Shown here: in pieces, positions 51,601 through 62,500 of the stretch
Layout: every line of letters begins with the position of its first letter
Position numbering within the stretch: position 1 is the stretch's first letter
Assembly (NCBI RefSeq): GCF_037038585.1
Contig: NC_092521.1
Coordinates: forward strand, 68,368,898-68,432,897
From: Patagioenas fasciata
Taxonomy: Eukaryota; Chordata; Aves; Columbiformes; Columbidae
Direction: 5' to 3'
DNA length: 64,000 nucleotides
Notes under the pieces: generated by a model
What the model was told of the DNA's origin: nothing
What the model saw: the letters and a program-made list of their open reading frames with translations, nothing else
The model's database searches: none
Position numbers and translations under genes: made by a program

Positions 51601-52655
51601 CGCCAATGCCCGCCGGCGGCTCAAGAAGGAGAACAAGATGACCTGGCCTCCGCGGAACAAGTGCTCAGACGAGAAGCGGCCCTACGAGGAAGAGGAGGAG
51701 GATGAGGAAGAGGCTTCTCAGGAAGAGGCGATGAAGAGCGGGAAAGCCGAGGGTACCCTGCTAAAATCAGGCACTTAGCGGTTCGGCCGCCAGCTCGCCC
51801 CCGGGGCCGGTCTCGCCCGTGGGGGCGGCCGCGGGGGAGCGCGGCACCGCCAGTGACCGTGTGTCTTCTTTTTGCTGTCCCTTCCCCCGCCCCCACCCCG
51901 CAGAGCCCACGGGCAAGGAGGAGAAGGAGCTGGAGCTCAGCGACCTGGAGGACTTGGATGCCGCCGAGTCGGAGAGCTCGGAGTGCGAGCTGAGGCGGTC
52001 CTTCCCGCACTCGCTGCCGCTCCCGCACCCGGGCGGCAGCCACCCGCCGCGGTCCGCCGAGCCTCCCGCCAAGATGCTGCCGCCGGCCGCTGCCGGGGAG
52101 GACGAGGAAGAGGAGGAAGCGGCGGAGCGGGCGCGGAGCTGCCTGAAGACGGCGGCGGAGGAGTGCGGCCCCGACCTGCTTGGCGCCCGACAGCGCGGCT
52201 GCGAGTCCAAAATGTGCTTCCAGCAAGGGCAGCAGCTGCTGGAGGCGAAGCCCAGGATTTGGTCCCTGGCGCACACCGCCACCTCCCTCAACCAGGCCGA
52301 GTACCCCTCCTGCATGCTGAAACGTCAGGGGGGCTCGGCAGCTGCCGCCGTCTCTGCCCCGGTCAGTGTCATCGATAGGCACCAGGATTCGCCAGTCACC
52401 AACCTCAGGAACTGGGTGGATGGGGTGTTTCACGACCCCCTGTTCAGGCACAGTACTTTGAACCAAGCCCTGAGCAACACGACAGTTTCCTGGGCTACCA
52501 CCAAAGGAGCCATTCTGGAAACGGGCGCCTTGGGACGCGCGGTGGGGAACGGCGCCAACGTGCTCAAGGGGCAGCTCTCAAACTTGGCCCACCATGACTC
52601 TAACAAAGAGTTTCTGGCGATTCCCAAATCGGGAAGCAAAATGTTTTGTTCCTAA
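48605..52655 (+). CDS. IRX4: IRX4, Iroquois-class TALE homeodomain transcription factor (five coding exons)
   Basis: The coding sequence joins 48605-48649, 49541-49792, 50377-50483, 51430-51752 and 51904-52655 (1479 nt, 492 residues plus TAA). All introns are GT-AG (891, 584, 946 and 151 bp). The start begins [15 protein letters not shown], the typical IRX4 N-terminus, with A at -3 and an in-frame TAG at 48581. The N-terminal region (1-135) includes the family-conserved stretch around residues 53-80. The TALE homeodomain spans about 143-205, with [11 protein letters not shown] at 191-201; N194 is the invariant Asn51 and A193 is the Iroquois-type residue 50. Acidic tracts lie at 221-229 and 307-315. 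The Iroquois [12 protein letters not shown] motif is at 358-369 and [11 protein letters not shown] at 411-421. The length is close to family size (human IRX4 is about 519). IRX4 is a nuclear DNA-binding factor known for ventricle-restricted heart expression, where it promotes ventricular and represses atrial myosin genes; it also acts in the retina. No lesion is visible. Confidence 0.97.
49293..49316. repeat. poly-A run (24 A) in IRX4 intron 1
   Basis: This uninterrupted homopolymer of 24 A is followed by CAAAACAAAA-type degenerate sequence. Confidence 0.9.
49455..49472. repeat. poly-A run (18 A) in IRX4 intron 1
   Basis: This is an uninterrupted homopolymer of 18 A, about 70 nt before the exon 2 acceptor. 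Confidence 0.9.
49541..49792 (+). CDS. IRX4: IRX4 coding exon 2
   Basis: Residues 16-99 run from FLMSTNSL to PAFYSL. The exon includes the highly conserved [15 protein letters not shown] block. It is flanked by CCCTCCAG and GTAAGC and is phase 0 at both ends, so skipping it would keep the frame. It sits inside a CpG-rich stretch (about 49,490-50,460). Confidence 0.96.
49793..50376 (+). other. IRX4: IRX4 intron 2
   Basis: This phase-0 intron of 584 bp is CpG-rich. Its last 90 nt are dominated by G runs (50292-50353), leaving only a short pyrimidine tract before TTGCAG. Confidence 0.94.
50377..50483 (+). CDS. IRX4: IRX4 coding exon 3
   Basis: Residues 100-134 plus two bases of R135 run from [15 protein letters not shown] to SQYQYD. 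The donor is AG|GTAAGA. The exon links the N-terminal region to the homeodomain. Confidence 0.96.
50484..51429 (+). other. IRX4: IRX4 intron 3
   Basis: This phase-2 intron of 946 bp runs from GTAAGA to CCGTAG. The middle (about 50,740-51,010) is AT-rich with TTTATTAG and AATATTCAG motifs and could hold regulatory sites. No nested gene is seen. Confidence 0.94.
51430..51752 (+). CDS. IRX4: IRX4 coding exon 4 (homeodomain exon)
   Basis: The exon completes R135, encodes residues 136-242 and supplies the first base of E243. It holds the entire homeodomain and the first acidic tract. The donor GAGG|GTACCC is weaker than the other three. Reading through it gives eight extra residues and a TAG at 51776-51778. 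Confidence 0.96.
51753..51903 (+). other. IRX4: IRX4 intron 4
   Basis: This short phase-1 intron of 151 bp runs from GTACCC to CCGCAG and has a good C/T-rich 3' end (TTTTTGCTGTCCCTTCCCCC). It is GC-rich and CpG-rich, like the flanking exons. Confidence 0.93.
51904..52655 (+). CDS. IRX4: IRX4 coding exon 5
   Basis: The exon completes E243, encodes residues 244-492 and ends in TAA. It carries [15 protein letters not shown] (acidic, 248-261), a second Glu-rich run (307-315), [12 protein letters not shown] (358-369), [22 protein letters not shown] (about 400-421) and the C-terminal KMFCS. The Pro/Ala-rich part between 270 and 300 is where IRX4 proteins vary most. Confidence 0.96.
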
Positions 52656-53180
52656 CAGGCCCGCCGAGGAGCGAAGGACTTTCTAACGCTTGAAGAGTCA
52701 GCTACACTGAAAAGAGACTTGCAAGAGTTTAAATTTAAATATAAAACGTTTTGGTTTGTTTTTAAACAACAGAAACGAGGATTTAAAGTTCATTTTGCTC
52801 AGTTCAACGGACAGACTTTGCTCATTGCTGTTCTAAAGAATTTCTCCCGGCTGCGACTTTAAGGGATCAATGTCGTGAAAGTTATTTAATTCCATGTCCA
52901 AAAGCACGTACTATAGCGTAGACCTACTTAAAAAGTTTACATCCGAAAGTTTACAAACGGGGAATTTGAATTCAGATTTAATTTAAGGCATGCCGAGATT
53001 AGTTACAAAGACTTTTTGAGAGGTTTTGCTCCTGATTTCCATGTTAGCATATAATTCACAAACAGCACTTCTATTGAGTTTACACCTACTGCACAAATTT
53101 ATCTTGACAAAAGTAAAAAAAAAAAAAGAATATGTTTAAAGGTATGTTCACTCCAATAAATTGTCTGTTTCAGAGATAAC
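52656..53180 (+). other. IRX4: IRX4 3' untranslated region
   Basis: After the TAA the sequence turns AT-rich, with ATTT/TTAAA motifs, up to a canonical poly-A signal. The end point is approximate, set about 20 nt after the AATAAA. A 13-A stretch near 53,115 lies inside and could cause internal oligo-dT priming in cDNA data. Confidence 0.75.
53155..53160 (+). terminator. IRX4: IRX4 polyadenylation signal AATAAA
   Basis: Canonical AATAAA lies 500 nt after the stop codon. It is followed by TTGTCTGTTTCAG and a GT-rich stretch (AAGTGGTGGCGTTTTGC), which fits a downstream element. No earlier AATAAA is seen in the UTR. Confidence 0.8.
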
Positions 53181-54119
53181 ACAAGTGGTGGCGTTTTGCA
53201 TTGTGCAACAAACATCTCTTAAGTTTCAAAATTGCCCCCTGGAGCCGGACCCGATAATTCCAAGAACTGTCAACAGGCTGCTGGGAGAGGCGGAAAGCGG
53301 CTCAGCGGAGTCCTGCCGTGGGAGGATGGATCAGCAGGAAGGATTGTGGGCTGCTCTCCGCGCTTTCCCGTGCCCCGCGGCTCAGCCCTGCGTCCCGGCA
53401 GCCGCACGGGCCGGCGGGGGCGAGAGGCAACGGGGCCGGCGGGCAGGGGGCGGCAGGAGGGGGCGCTGGCAGCCCCCTGAGGCGAAGCAGGGCGGGAGCA
53501 GCGCTCCCCCCCACACCTCGAGCCGCGGGCGGGGGTCGGCCCCAAAGGACCGGTCTCGGCCGTGGCGTCGCCTCCGCCGTGCGTGGAGCAATTGATTCAC
53601 ATGGAAAATTTGATCTTTTAAAAAAACGTTTTAGCTTTCCAGCTCCTCTGTCAGTATGGAGAATCGCTGATCCTCCATGAATATTTCAGCACTTCAGGAC
53701 AGATGCTTTACCGTTTTGACATTAAATAGAGTGCAGCCAACAAAAAGAGAGAGGGAGGAAAGAGAGGGAGTGCTCTCGACGTGTGATTCAGGAGCACTCG
53801 CAGACAATTTACCACTTAGATAGCAGACGTTTAAAAGATTTCCTTCCCCGGAACGGTAGCAAACTTTAGTGATCCCTGGACCGGGAAGGGGAGAACTGCT
53901 GGAAAACAAACTGCGAAGCAGTAACAGACCCCGGCTTATCCAGACCGGCCTAAACCCCTAAGCTGCTGTGTCGGGCGCTGGAGCGGAAAGCCAAAGGGCC
54001 CGAAAGACCGAGCTGACACCGGACAAGCCAGGGGAGCCTTTCTTGTCCCCCAGCCTCTTCGCCCATCCCAACCCTGCGGGTCCCCGCCGGCACCACGCCC
54101 CCGCCTCCCTCTCCAGAGC
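53181..54119. other. GC-rich downstream flank, no gene
   Basis: Positions 53,230-53,590 form a CpG-rich block right after the IRX4 poly-A site, with open frames on both strands that are compositional. The CTCF-like site is inside it. Positions 53,600-54,119 are mixed composition with nothing recognisable. Confidence 0.55.
53450..53468 (+). promoter_or_regulatory. candidate CTCF binding site
   Basis: AGGGGGCGCT (53458-53467) exactly matches the core of the vertebrate CTCF motif. The eight preceding bases match partly, including CA at 53454-53455, with mismatches at one C and the Y position. The orientation is + (same strand as IRX4). It lies about 270 nt past the poly-A site, a plausible insulator position between IRX4 and its downstream neighbour. 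Confidence 0.4.
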
Positions 54120-54540
54120 AAACAAATAAACAAGAATACAATGCGGGAGATGTATATTTATGTATATAAGCATAGAAAGGCGACGACCAAGCAACCGAGA
54201 CATCATCATCCAGCCAAAATATAACATACTCCAGCCCACAAAGTTTCTAGCGAGACCTGTTAGTGCAAGGACTGAATAAAGGAGTCCGGGTGAGGAGATC
54301 AGATCAAGCCCTTCCCCTCTCTGTGAGCAGCCGTAATTGGATTGTATCCAGTCATATTCCCTGTCATTGTATTGACTTTCGCTCTCTTGGATGATATTAT
54401 CGAGATCACTGAACCCCTCTGCTGATCTGGCTGTCAAAAGGCTCAGACAGGAGCCCCCGGCCTGGAAAACGCGCATCAGCCAAGATAATTTGAAGTGAAA
54501 TTTTCATTTTGACAGTAAACCCCTCAATTTCTAAAGGCTC
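54120..54540. promoter_or_regulatory. candidate conserved noncoding element downstream of IRX4
   Basis: Between GC-rich blocks this segment has balanced composition with retained CpG and dense developmental motifs: TAATTGGATTG, CTGTCATTG, GATATTATCGAGATC, GGCTGTCAAAAGG and TTTTGACAG. A 172-codon minus-strand frame (54476 down to 53958) runs through it but shows no domain or family resemblance. I read the open frame as incidental to conserved DNA. Confidence 0.35.
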
Positions 54541-55999
54541 TGCACCCGGAGAGCTCGGTGGCAGGGGGAGGCTTTACAGAAAGCCCACGTCTTAAACTGA
54601 AAAGGGCAAAAGAACTCGAATTAGTTGTAATAGATGAAAGGGCAAAAATAAAGAGTCAAGGGTACTTGACAGTAATAGCGAAAGTGGAGTCTCCGGGGAG
54701 CCACGATCTCAGCTAAAGGCTGGGCCGGCAGGAATTTTAATGCAGCCAGGGCGGCCGGAGAGCTTTGCCTCTGAAACCCTTTAGACAAAGCAAATTATTT
54801 TCAGCCAAACTAAGGAGGTGGGGATGAATGAGACGAGAAACAGGGAAAGGAGGAAAGGCGACTGTTCAGGCTGTCCTCAAACCTCTGGCAGCGGCAAGCG
54901 GGATGATGGCGGCGGCGGGAGGGGGATCCCGCTGCCTGCTGCGATGGGAATTTTAAAGCCGGGAGGTTTGTGTGCCCAAGTCCCGCTGTGTGTGCAGGGA
55001 CCGAGTGGGGTGACACCGGGTCTCCCGGCGGTCTTCGGCTTCCGTGTAACAGAGGCTGGGTGGGGTAGGACTTCAATCTTGCTGCCAACGCAGCGACAGC
55101 CCAGTGTGTGCCTGTGAGACTGCGTGTGTGTGTAAGGAGAGGGCTCCTCCGCTGAGCAGCCAAAAATCCCCCTCAGCCTTCACAGTGCCCTGAGCTCTGC
55201 GAAGCGCCGAGTGGGCGTGTGACCGGTGGTACCGCAGGCGGTCACAGATCGTTACTGACCGGCGCTGACACTGCCGGTAACGCAATTTGGTCAGCTCGTC
55301 ATTCGGGTGGCAGCTCCTCCCCTCTCCTCCCAGGACTCAAAAGGAAGGTGATAACATAGTGGGTAAAACACAGGCTCACTGAAATTTCATAAGAAAAAAC
55401 AACAACAAACCCCACCAAAACAAGAAAAAAAAAAAGCGGATTAATCCTTTATCCATTCACTTTAGTCTCATTGTCGTTATAAAACAAGTTTGAGTGAGTT
55501 TATGCCTGTTAGATCACAAGAGCAGATCGCTTTGAGCGGCGGCACTGGCCCTGGATCAGGTCTGGTCGGTACGCGCGTGTCTGTATGCGCTCACATATCT
55601 CAAAACATCACCTATCCTGAAATTAGACTATATAAACTATGGGGGTGGGAAAATAGTTTCTCAAGATCACCCGTCAAATCCAGTCGTCTTTCAAAAAGAC
55701 TTGGTTTACTTTTAAAATATATATATTATTTTAAAATATTAAAATTAATTTTGCCATTTGATTCAATGACACAAGTCAAATATCAGGTTCAACTGCTTTA
55801 GAGGAGGTTACAGGGCTGAAAGGGAAACCGTGCAGCTCGCATAGTTGTACAAAGCAGAAATACAAAGGCAGACTGAGAAAGAAAGAGAGGACTGGGGAAA
55901 AAAATCATAAGAGAAACGGCTTGAAACTGAGAGACTCTAAATCATTCAACCATGGCAAATTCAAACACACAAAGGAGGGGATGCTAAATTAACAGTGCT
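54541..55999. other. downstream flank, no supportable gene
   Basis: Composition is mixed. It contains a perfect palindromic OTX/PITX-type site GGATTAATCC (55438-55447). Reading frames near 100 codons occur on both strands without recognisable features. Confidence 0.5.
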
Positions 56000-56560
56000 T
56001 TTTACATAGAGCCCAAATAAAACTGTAATCAGCGACGCGTTACTTTTCATTAAGCGAGTTTGACAGCAGCATATTCAGCCTCGACAAGGGAACAGGAGCG
56101 AAGAAATATACGGCTCTCCAAGCCCGAGTCATAAGATAATTCCTTAAGCTCCATTAACAACTCTTAGCCGCAGGAAATGGGCTCCCTGAAAACATCTCCA
56201 AATCTAAAAGCTTTATCGACCTCTCAAACCTCTGCTGATGGTTCTATTTTTTAAAAAAAACTTAGAGGCAAGACGTCCAGCAAGGTAATAGACTTTGACA
56301 CAACATCTTCTTAACTAGAGAGAGAGAGGCAGGGAAAACGAGACCTTAAATGATATTTAAAAGGCAGCCAATTAAGATTTAAAATGATTGTCTCCTGAGA
56401 TTATGCATGTGATTTATGTCATCTACTTTTTTTTCCCAGGCGTGCATGCAAAATTGCGATGGGACATATTGCCTGTTCCTTTAACAATAATAAAGACGAT
56501 GATGATGATAATAATATTATTATTCTTAATAGAAGAAACAATAGTAATTACCAATCTGTA
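56000..56560. promoter_or_regulatory. candidate conserved noncoding element, 3-3.5 kb past IRX4
   Basis: This is an AT-rich block that nevertheless retains CpG (AGCGACGCGTTAC, TATACGGCTC, TTATCGACC) and carries CATTAAG, TTTGACAGC, CCAATTAAG, TTATGCATG and GTGATTTATGTC motifs. It ends in a GAT/AAT trinucleotide stretch (56,500-56,530). The pattern suggests constrained regulatory DNA, not verified. Confidence 0.3.
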
Positions 56561-59500
56561 ACTATCTCACATAATTGTAAATGCTAATTTAGGAAAGGGC
56601 TGGTGTTTAGGTAACCTCACTACAAAGCACCTTGCAACAGCCAGCTTGTTTATAAGGTGTCTAATTAAAAGACAGATAAAATGATACACACATTTTCTGT
56701 TAAAGTTTAGGATCACATTTCTTTGACTACTAAAGTCATTCAAGTTCATAGTCACAGAACCTAGTGTAGCAGCTCCTTCCCATCAGCCACATGAAGTAAG
56801 AAGTCCAATAAGACTTTGTATTGGCAAGACATTGAACATCACATATTTTAAAGATATAATCGTTCAGAAGGAGACTCTGACTTACTACAGTATTTTTGAG
56901 ATACTCTTACCTTTTCCATTTAAATCTGACCTTCAAATAATAAGAAGGCTTGAGTGTGTGAAAGTGTATTCGGTTAAATGCCAAGAAAAGAGTTAATGCT
57001 CTCGTTGTACCATTTCATGCAGAAATCCTGCAACATGCAAGAAAGGATTATAACTGGTTGATTTTGTGAGTGATCAGAAACTGTTTCAAGGAGTGTAGTT
57101 CGTAGATGAATGAGGAGGAAAAGGATAATTCAAACACTTCTCTGTTTTGACGAAGTTAGTGCTGGCTACAAAGCAATGACCTTGGATCCAAATCCCATGT
57201 CTCCAGAGGTTTGTGCATGTACCTTTGTACATGAAAAAGTTAAGAATGGAGGGTCACAATATGCATTTTTATTTGCTGATTTAAATTAAAAAAAAAAAAA
57301 AAAAGTGTGATAATTGTGCTTCCCGTGAAAGAGAAGGCTATTTTTAATGAAATAGCTGATGGCCAAAACACAGATCCTGGAACTGTGACATCTGGTACCA
57401 ATTCCCTCTTTGTTTGAGGATATTTTAACTCACTTTTATTGTCAAAGAGGCTGTAAGGTGCTTAGGACTTGTAGGAAGGGTTCTCTTCATACTCCTTGTG
57501 AAATTGCATCACTGCAGAAAATAATTCCAGATTTGTAGGTCCCCCAAAAAAGCAGTTTTAATATACATACCAACTACACATGTCTGCAGTCACTTAATAC
57601 ACAAGCCATCAGTCTTCCATACCATATGACTATGTAGCAAAACCTTAATTTGGCTGAGAACTTGAGGATACATTGAACATATCCTGAAGAACCGACGGAA
57701 GAGGAAATGCCTGGGAGTGATTCAAAAGAAAAATATTATAATTGCTTCCCAGTGTCTCCCCCCGTTCTCCACCCCCCCCCCCCCCCCTGCATTGAAAAAT
57801 GGAACTGGATTCAGGGATGAAAGAAAGAAGCCTCCATGCAACCTAGAGGGAACAAATATATTCAAGCCACCGCTGGTATCATGCTTTCCAAAGTGTGGAA
57901 TGTAGTCTGGGCAGTAGAATTGCAGTTGACCTACTTATGAGGCTTAAGAGCTATTTCTTGTCCATCCCAATTTAAGAAGAGCATGAAAATGAAGGAAATA
58001 TCTGTAAGGAAATTGTTCTCCTACTGTTCTTTTTCTTCTGACACAAATACATGAAAAAATTCTTTTTTCTCAGTGATATTGCTAGATAAAAATGAGGCAT
58101 AAATATAATTTAGTTCTCAATTTTACTTCTATTTACTTCTTCTCCAAATCAGCATGCCATTTGAATTTTGAAATGGATGGATTTCTATTGCAATTGGTGG
58201 GTATTTTGTCTCTAGTTTCCATGGGATAATAATCAGGACATTTTTCAAAGAATACCTAAGAAATCCTTTCTGAAATACTGCCAAGGATGATGATGGAGAT
58301 GAAATGGAACTCAGGAAACACCCCTCTCCGACATTAATTTATATGATGCCTATAGAATGTCTAAAATCAAGCAACTCGAAGAAAAATTGTACTTGAGATC
58401 TCATTATATACTTTCCTCCATGTATTCCGTTATGAAACAGGATTAATTTCTGTGAACTTAAAACACTTGTTAGAAAATGGAACAAAGGTGAATAACCAAT
58501 GCTTTAGCTACACCCTTACAATGGGAGATGTGTTATCTCAAAGTCTGATGAGCCATCTAAAGCTTTGTCCTTCTCATATCAATAGAGGGATTCAGGAGCT
58601 TGTAATAATCAAATAAGTTATTCATTGTAAATTCTGTTGTCCTCAATCTGAAGGTACTCAGCTAACTAACAGAATTCACTGTATTAGTATTTTTGCCACA
58701 GAGAAAATTATTGGAAAGGTAGGATAGTGCCCAGGGAAAATGATTAAAACTTCCAAGGTAGAAATGACCATGAAATCAGTAAAGGGCAGAGTGCTTGGGA
58801 ATCCTTTGTGAACAGGATTCCTCCTCCTTTCTTCCTGGAAACAGGAAAAATAACCAGCCAGGTGATTAGAAGGTATATGTAACATGGCATAATGTCTTCC
58901 CTTCTCATCTGGTTAAGTTGCAGTGCAGAAACAAGGGTGCTGTATGTGACAGTGATGTCATATAAGCCAGCCCTGATGACATCAGTTGTTGGTAGCCATG
59001 TGAATGAAATGTTTTAATTTTGAGGCTTGATGCCATTAGGTCACCCTCTTTTTAAACACACTATCGTCTTCTCACCGACCTTGTGACACAAATGACTGAC
59101 AGAATATTAAGCACAGGAGGTAGAGGCTGGGAGCCATTGCTGTCACTGCAAGTGAAGGTGACAGATAACTTTCGGTCCAATGTCACATCTGTGATCAAGT
59201 ATAGATATCATTTTTTTTTCCCAGTCTTATTTGACACAAAGTCTGGTGCACACAATGTAATTCATTGGCTATGGCCTTCACAGAGAAACAAGCAACAGCC
59301 TTCTCACCCAGAGGAGCAACCTCATAATCTTGCAGGTAAATATGAACCAGATCTGAACAAACTGGACAATTATGTAGTCAGTTTACCATGTGTTTGGAAC
59401 ACACAAGCTGAAATAAAAAATAACTAAAAAAAGAAGATATCCATGTTTGTTTTACTGATGCTATGTCAGGTGAGGAAGTCCCATCATGACAGAAGACTCA

Positions 59501-62500
59501 TCAGAGAAAAAGGAGCAGAGGATGGGAGGTCAGTACCAATTACTGCGTTAATTTACACCAGATTTAGTCAGCTATAACTCAGATTAACTTTGTTAACAAT
59601 ATTGAATCATACAACAAGAAGGATCCCTGTGGATGAAGCTGATTTGGGTAAAACCCCCCACTGACTCAACTCCTGCATGTAAACCTGGGGGTTAGCAACA
59701 CTCACAAAGTACTTGAAGGAAACTTGAAGGAATCCTGTGCTATGTAACTGGTTTAGATTAAGGATTTTAGACATATAAATGGAATGCTTTGCTGAAGCAG
59801 GCAAGTTCAAGTTATGTTACTCCTGTATTAAATCGAAGCACGTGGAATCAACAAATGTGGAGGCCAGAAGTCAGATTCACAAACTTATTGCCAGATTTAC
59901 CTTCAAACATTTCCACTAAGCCTCTCTTCTCTGACAGTAACGTAGCAGAGAGAAACATCAAGAGATTTCTTTTCACCTTCCCATCTGGAAGAATTCAAAG
60001 CTTCTGTTGGCTGAAAAAAAGGACATGTGCTCTTCTCCCAACTGCTGCTACACAACCTAGTCAGTAAAAAGTCTTCAGATACAACTATTCTCTTGCTATG
60101 CACGAATCTTTGCTGCAGCTCTTCCTTTGCTTGAATTTTTCTTTTCCAGGAGAAATGATGAAAGAGAAAGAAATATCAAGTAGGAAGAAATGTCCTTCAC
60201 TTGAACCAGGAGCTGCAGATGCAAGCTCATGCCTATCACCATGGACAGGAGGCATTGCCAGTAGCAGGCTGAATTCTGCAATTGCAAGCAACCATGTAAT
60301 ACAAGGTAGCCTGGAAGCATCCAGAGCACCTCCATTCTAAACATTTTGTGAAATAAAAGGCTGCCAAAGACCATAAGTAAGACTTTGTAGATAAAATGAA
60401 GAACCTAAAGAACTCAAATTATAATGGACTACAAAAAAAAAAACTGGGAGATAGTGCCAATTTTGCAAGCTCACTGAAGAGTAAGGAATTTAATCCTAAG
60501 AAAATGCTCAGATGGTTCTGAGAAATGAACTTTATTTCACAATAAAAGTAAAAGAAAAGCAAATGAATACCAAATCCTGATCCCAAATTATGACCAAGAT
60601 GTGCAAACACACACTTAGTATGAGTAGAGCAAACGCAAGCATGGTAAATAAATAATGTTGCAGTCTCTTGAGATGTGACCATCATTGCTTCCTGCAAACA
60701 CTAAATTCCCACTTTCTGAAAGGTTTTAGTTATCTATGTATATACAATTCCTACGTTATCATTGTCCAGTTAATAACCAAACAAATATGCATGACATGGT
60801 ATGTTCACAGCGGTACCGTAGAGCTAATGTTTAGATAGCTGCCACTAATTCAAAACTGTAGTTCCTTAATCCTGAAGAGCACCAGTAGGCCAACTGCATC
60901 ACTGGCCATGCCCAGTTTTTAATCCAGGCAAACTGTATTGTAATATCAGTGTGGAAACCTAAGTCACAATTCATGGGGAAATCAGTTTATTTGCTCACTG
61001 TCCTCTCTGACCAGCCTCCCATCAGGATTGTTTAGGCTGAAATTGAGCCTGGTTCTCTGCCTTACAGAATTGATCTCCTAGCTGACTATACCTGAGGCAA
61101 TATTCAAACTCTTCACAACCAAATACCCCCAAGCTTTTCACAATGTAACTTCAGACTTTGACCCTGGAGACTGAGGAGGCTTGGTACTCCTGAGTGTGAG
61201 GGACCCACAGGGAGGGCACCATGCAGTGTGCCCTGAAGTCTGCTCAGTTTAGCTCCCAGGACCACTGGAGAAAGAATGCAGTTCATTCTTGACCAGCTGT
61301 GAGCAACTTCCCCAGTCCTTCTATCTCTAATCCTAATGGTAGGGCAGATAGTGACAGAGGGGATCAGGGACATTTTATTTTGTGATGTATCATTTACAGG
61401 AGAGTGGTGAAATGCAATTTTCTGTTCACTAAGAGCATGTCCACAAATTTGATACAAAATCAGCTGAGCACAGGAAGAAATTCTGCAGATCAGGAAATAA
61501 TGTCAGTTTGTTTTCTCCCAGTGAGTGGCTGCTGTGTGAGGCTATGCATAATAGACAGCCACAGAGGTACAGATTAAGGGTTCCTACAAAGATAGCTGCA
61601 GAGGTTCCTCTTTTGGGCATACCTCATTTCAGCTGGTATGCCTCTGGGATTGCTATTTTTAAGCAGCTGGGACTATAGGTGGCCATGAGAAAGCAACGGG
61701 AAGTAGCATCACAAGACCTTGATTTGTGCTGTCACAAAGGTAGCTGACTATTAGACAGATAGCTCTACAAATAGGACAATGTTAAAATGAGGATGTAATG
61801 AAGTGTTTTCTTTCCATTCCAGTGCTTTTAACTACTATAAATTCTTCAGACACTGAGATGTAAGGAGACAAGGTTCTCAGCCTTCATCTTGACTTCTCCT
61901 GATTAATGCTCTGCCAGAAGGAAGTAATATATTAATGGTTTGTGATTTGGAAAAAGGATAAGTCCCTGACTTTGCATATGTTACCAAAACCTAGTCAGAT
62001 AATGCTGTCTTACAGGCAGGCTTTGGCACATCTCTCACCAGTGAGATTTCCTGAACTAAAGAAGGATGTGTGGCCATGATTATTGCATCCAGCTTCAAAT
62101 AAAGGATACCTCCTTCTTCAAAGCTAGAGAAAACAGACTGAATCCACTCCACGTGCAGATTCAAGCACGGGATAAAAGTGGAAGATACTTTCGTGTAGCA
62201 TACCCCACATCTCCAAATCTTTCTGTGGAAACAGTAAGGCCATTAGAGCCATAATTTAAGAAAGAAAGACTGAATAGGATCAGTGACTGCACTCTGCACA
62301 GAGACAATATATGCTCTTAATCAGTAACACATTTTCTAACAGCTTCAGGAATGACAGGCTGCCACATGTTTTGGGGCTTTGGATTAAAGGCTAGACAATT
62401 CTCTGAGAAATTGAGTTAATCGCTTTTGACCATTTTGCAATCTTTACTTCAGAGCTATATCTGCAGCATATTTCACTATATGCTGCTGATGCACTGTAAA

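Noticed and set aside
51621-52466. 281-codon minus-strand frame over IRX4 exons 4 and 5
   Set aside because: It is the longest open frame in the window, but antisense to confidently identified coding sequence and without family resemblance.
53958-54476. 172-codon minus-strand frame downstream of IRX4
   Set aside because: No recognisable domain or splice context. Kept only as a finding about a possible conserved noncoding element.
59083-59427. 114-codon + frame with a CAGGTAAAT donor-like site inside
   Set aside because: One splice-like site without partner exons or family resemblance is not evidence for a gene.
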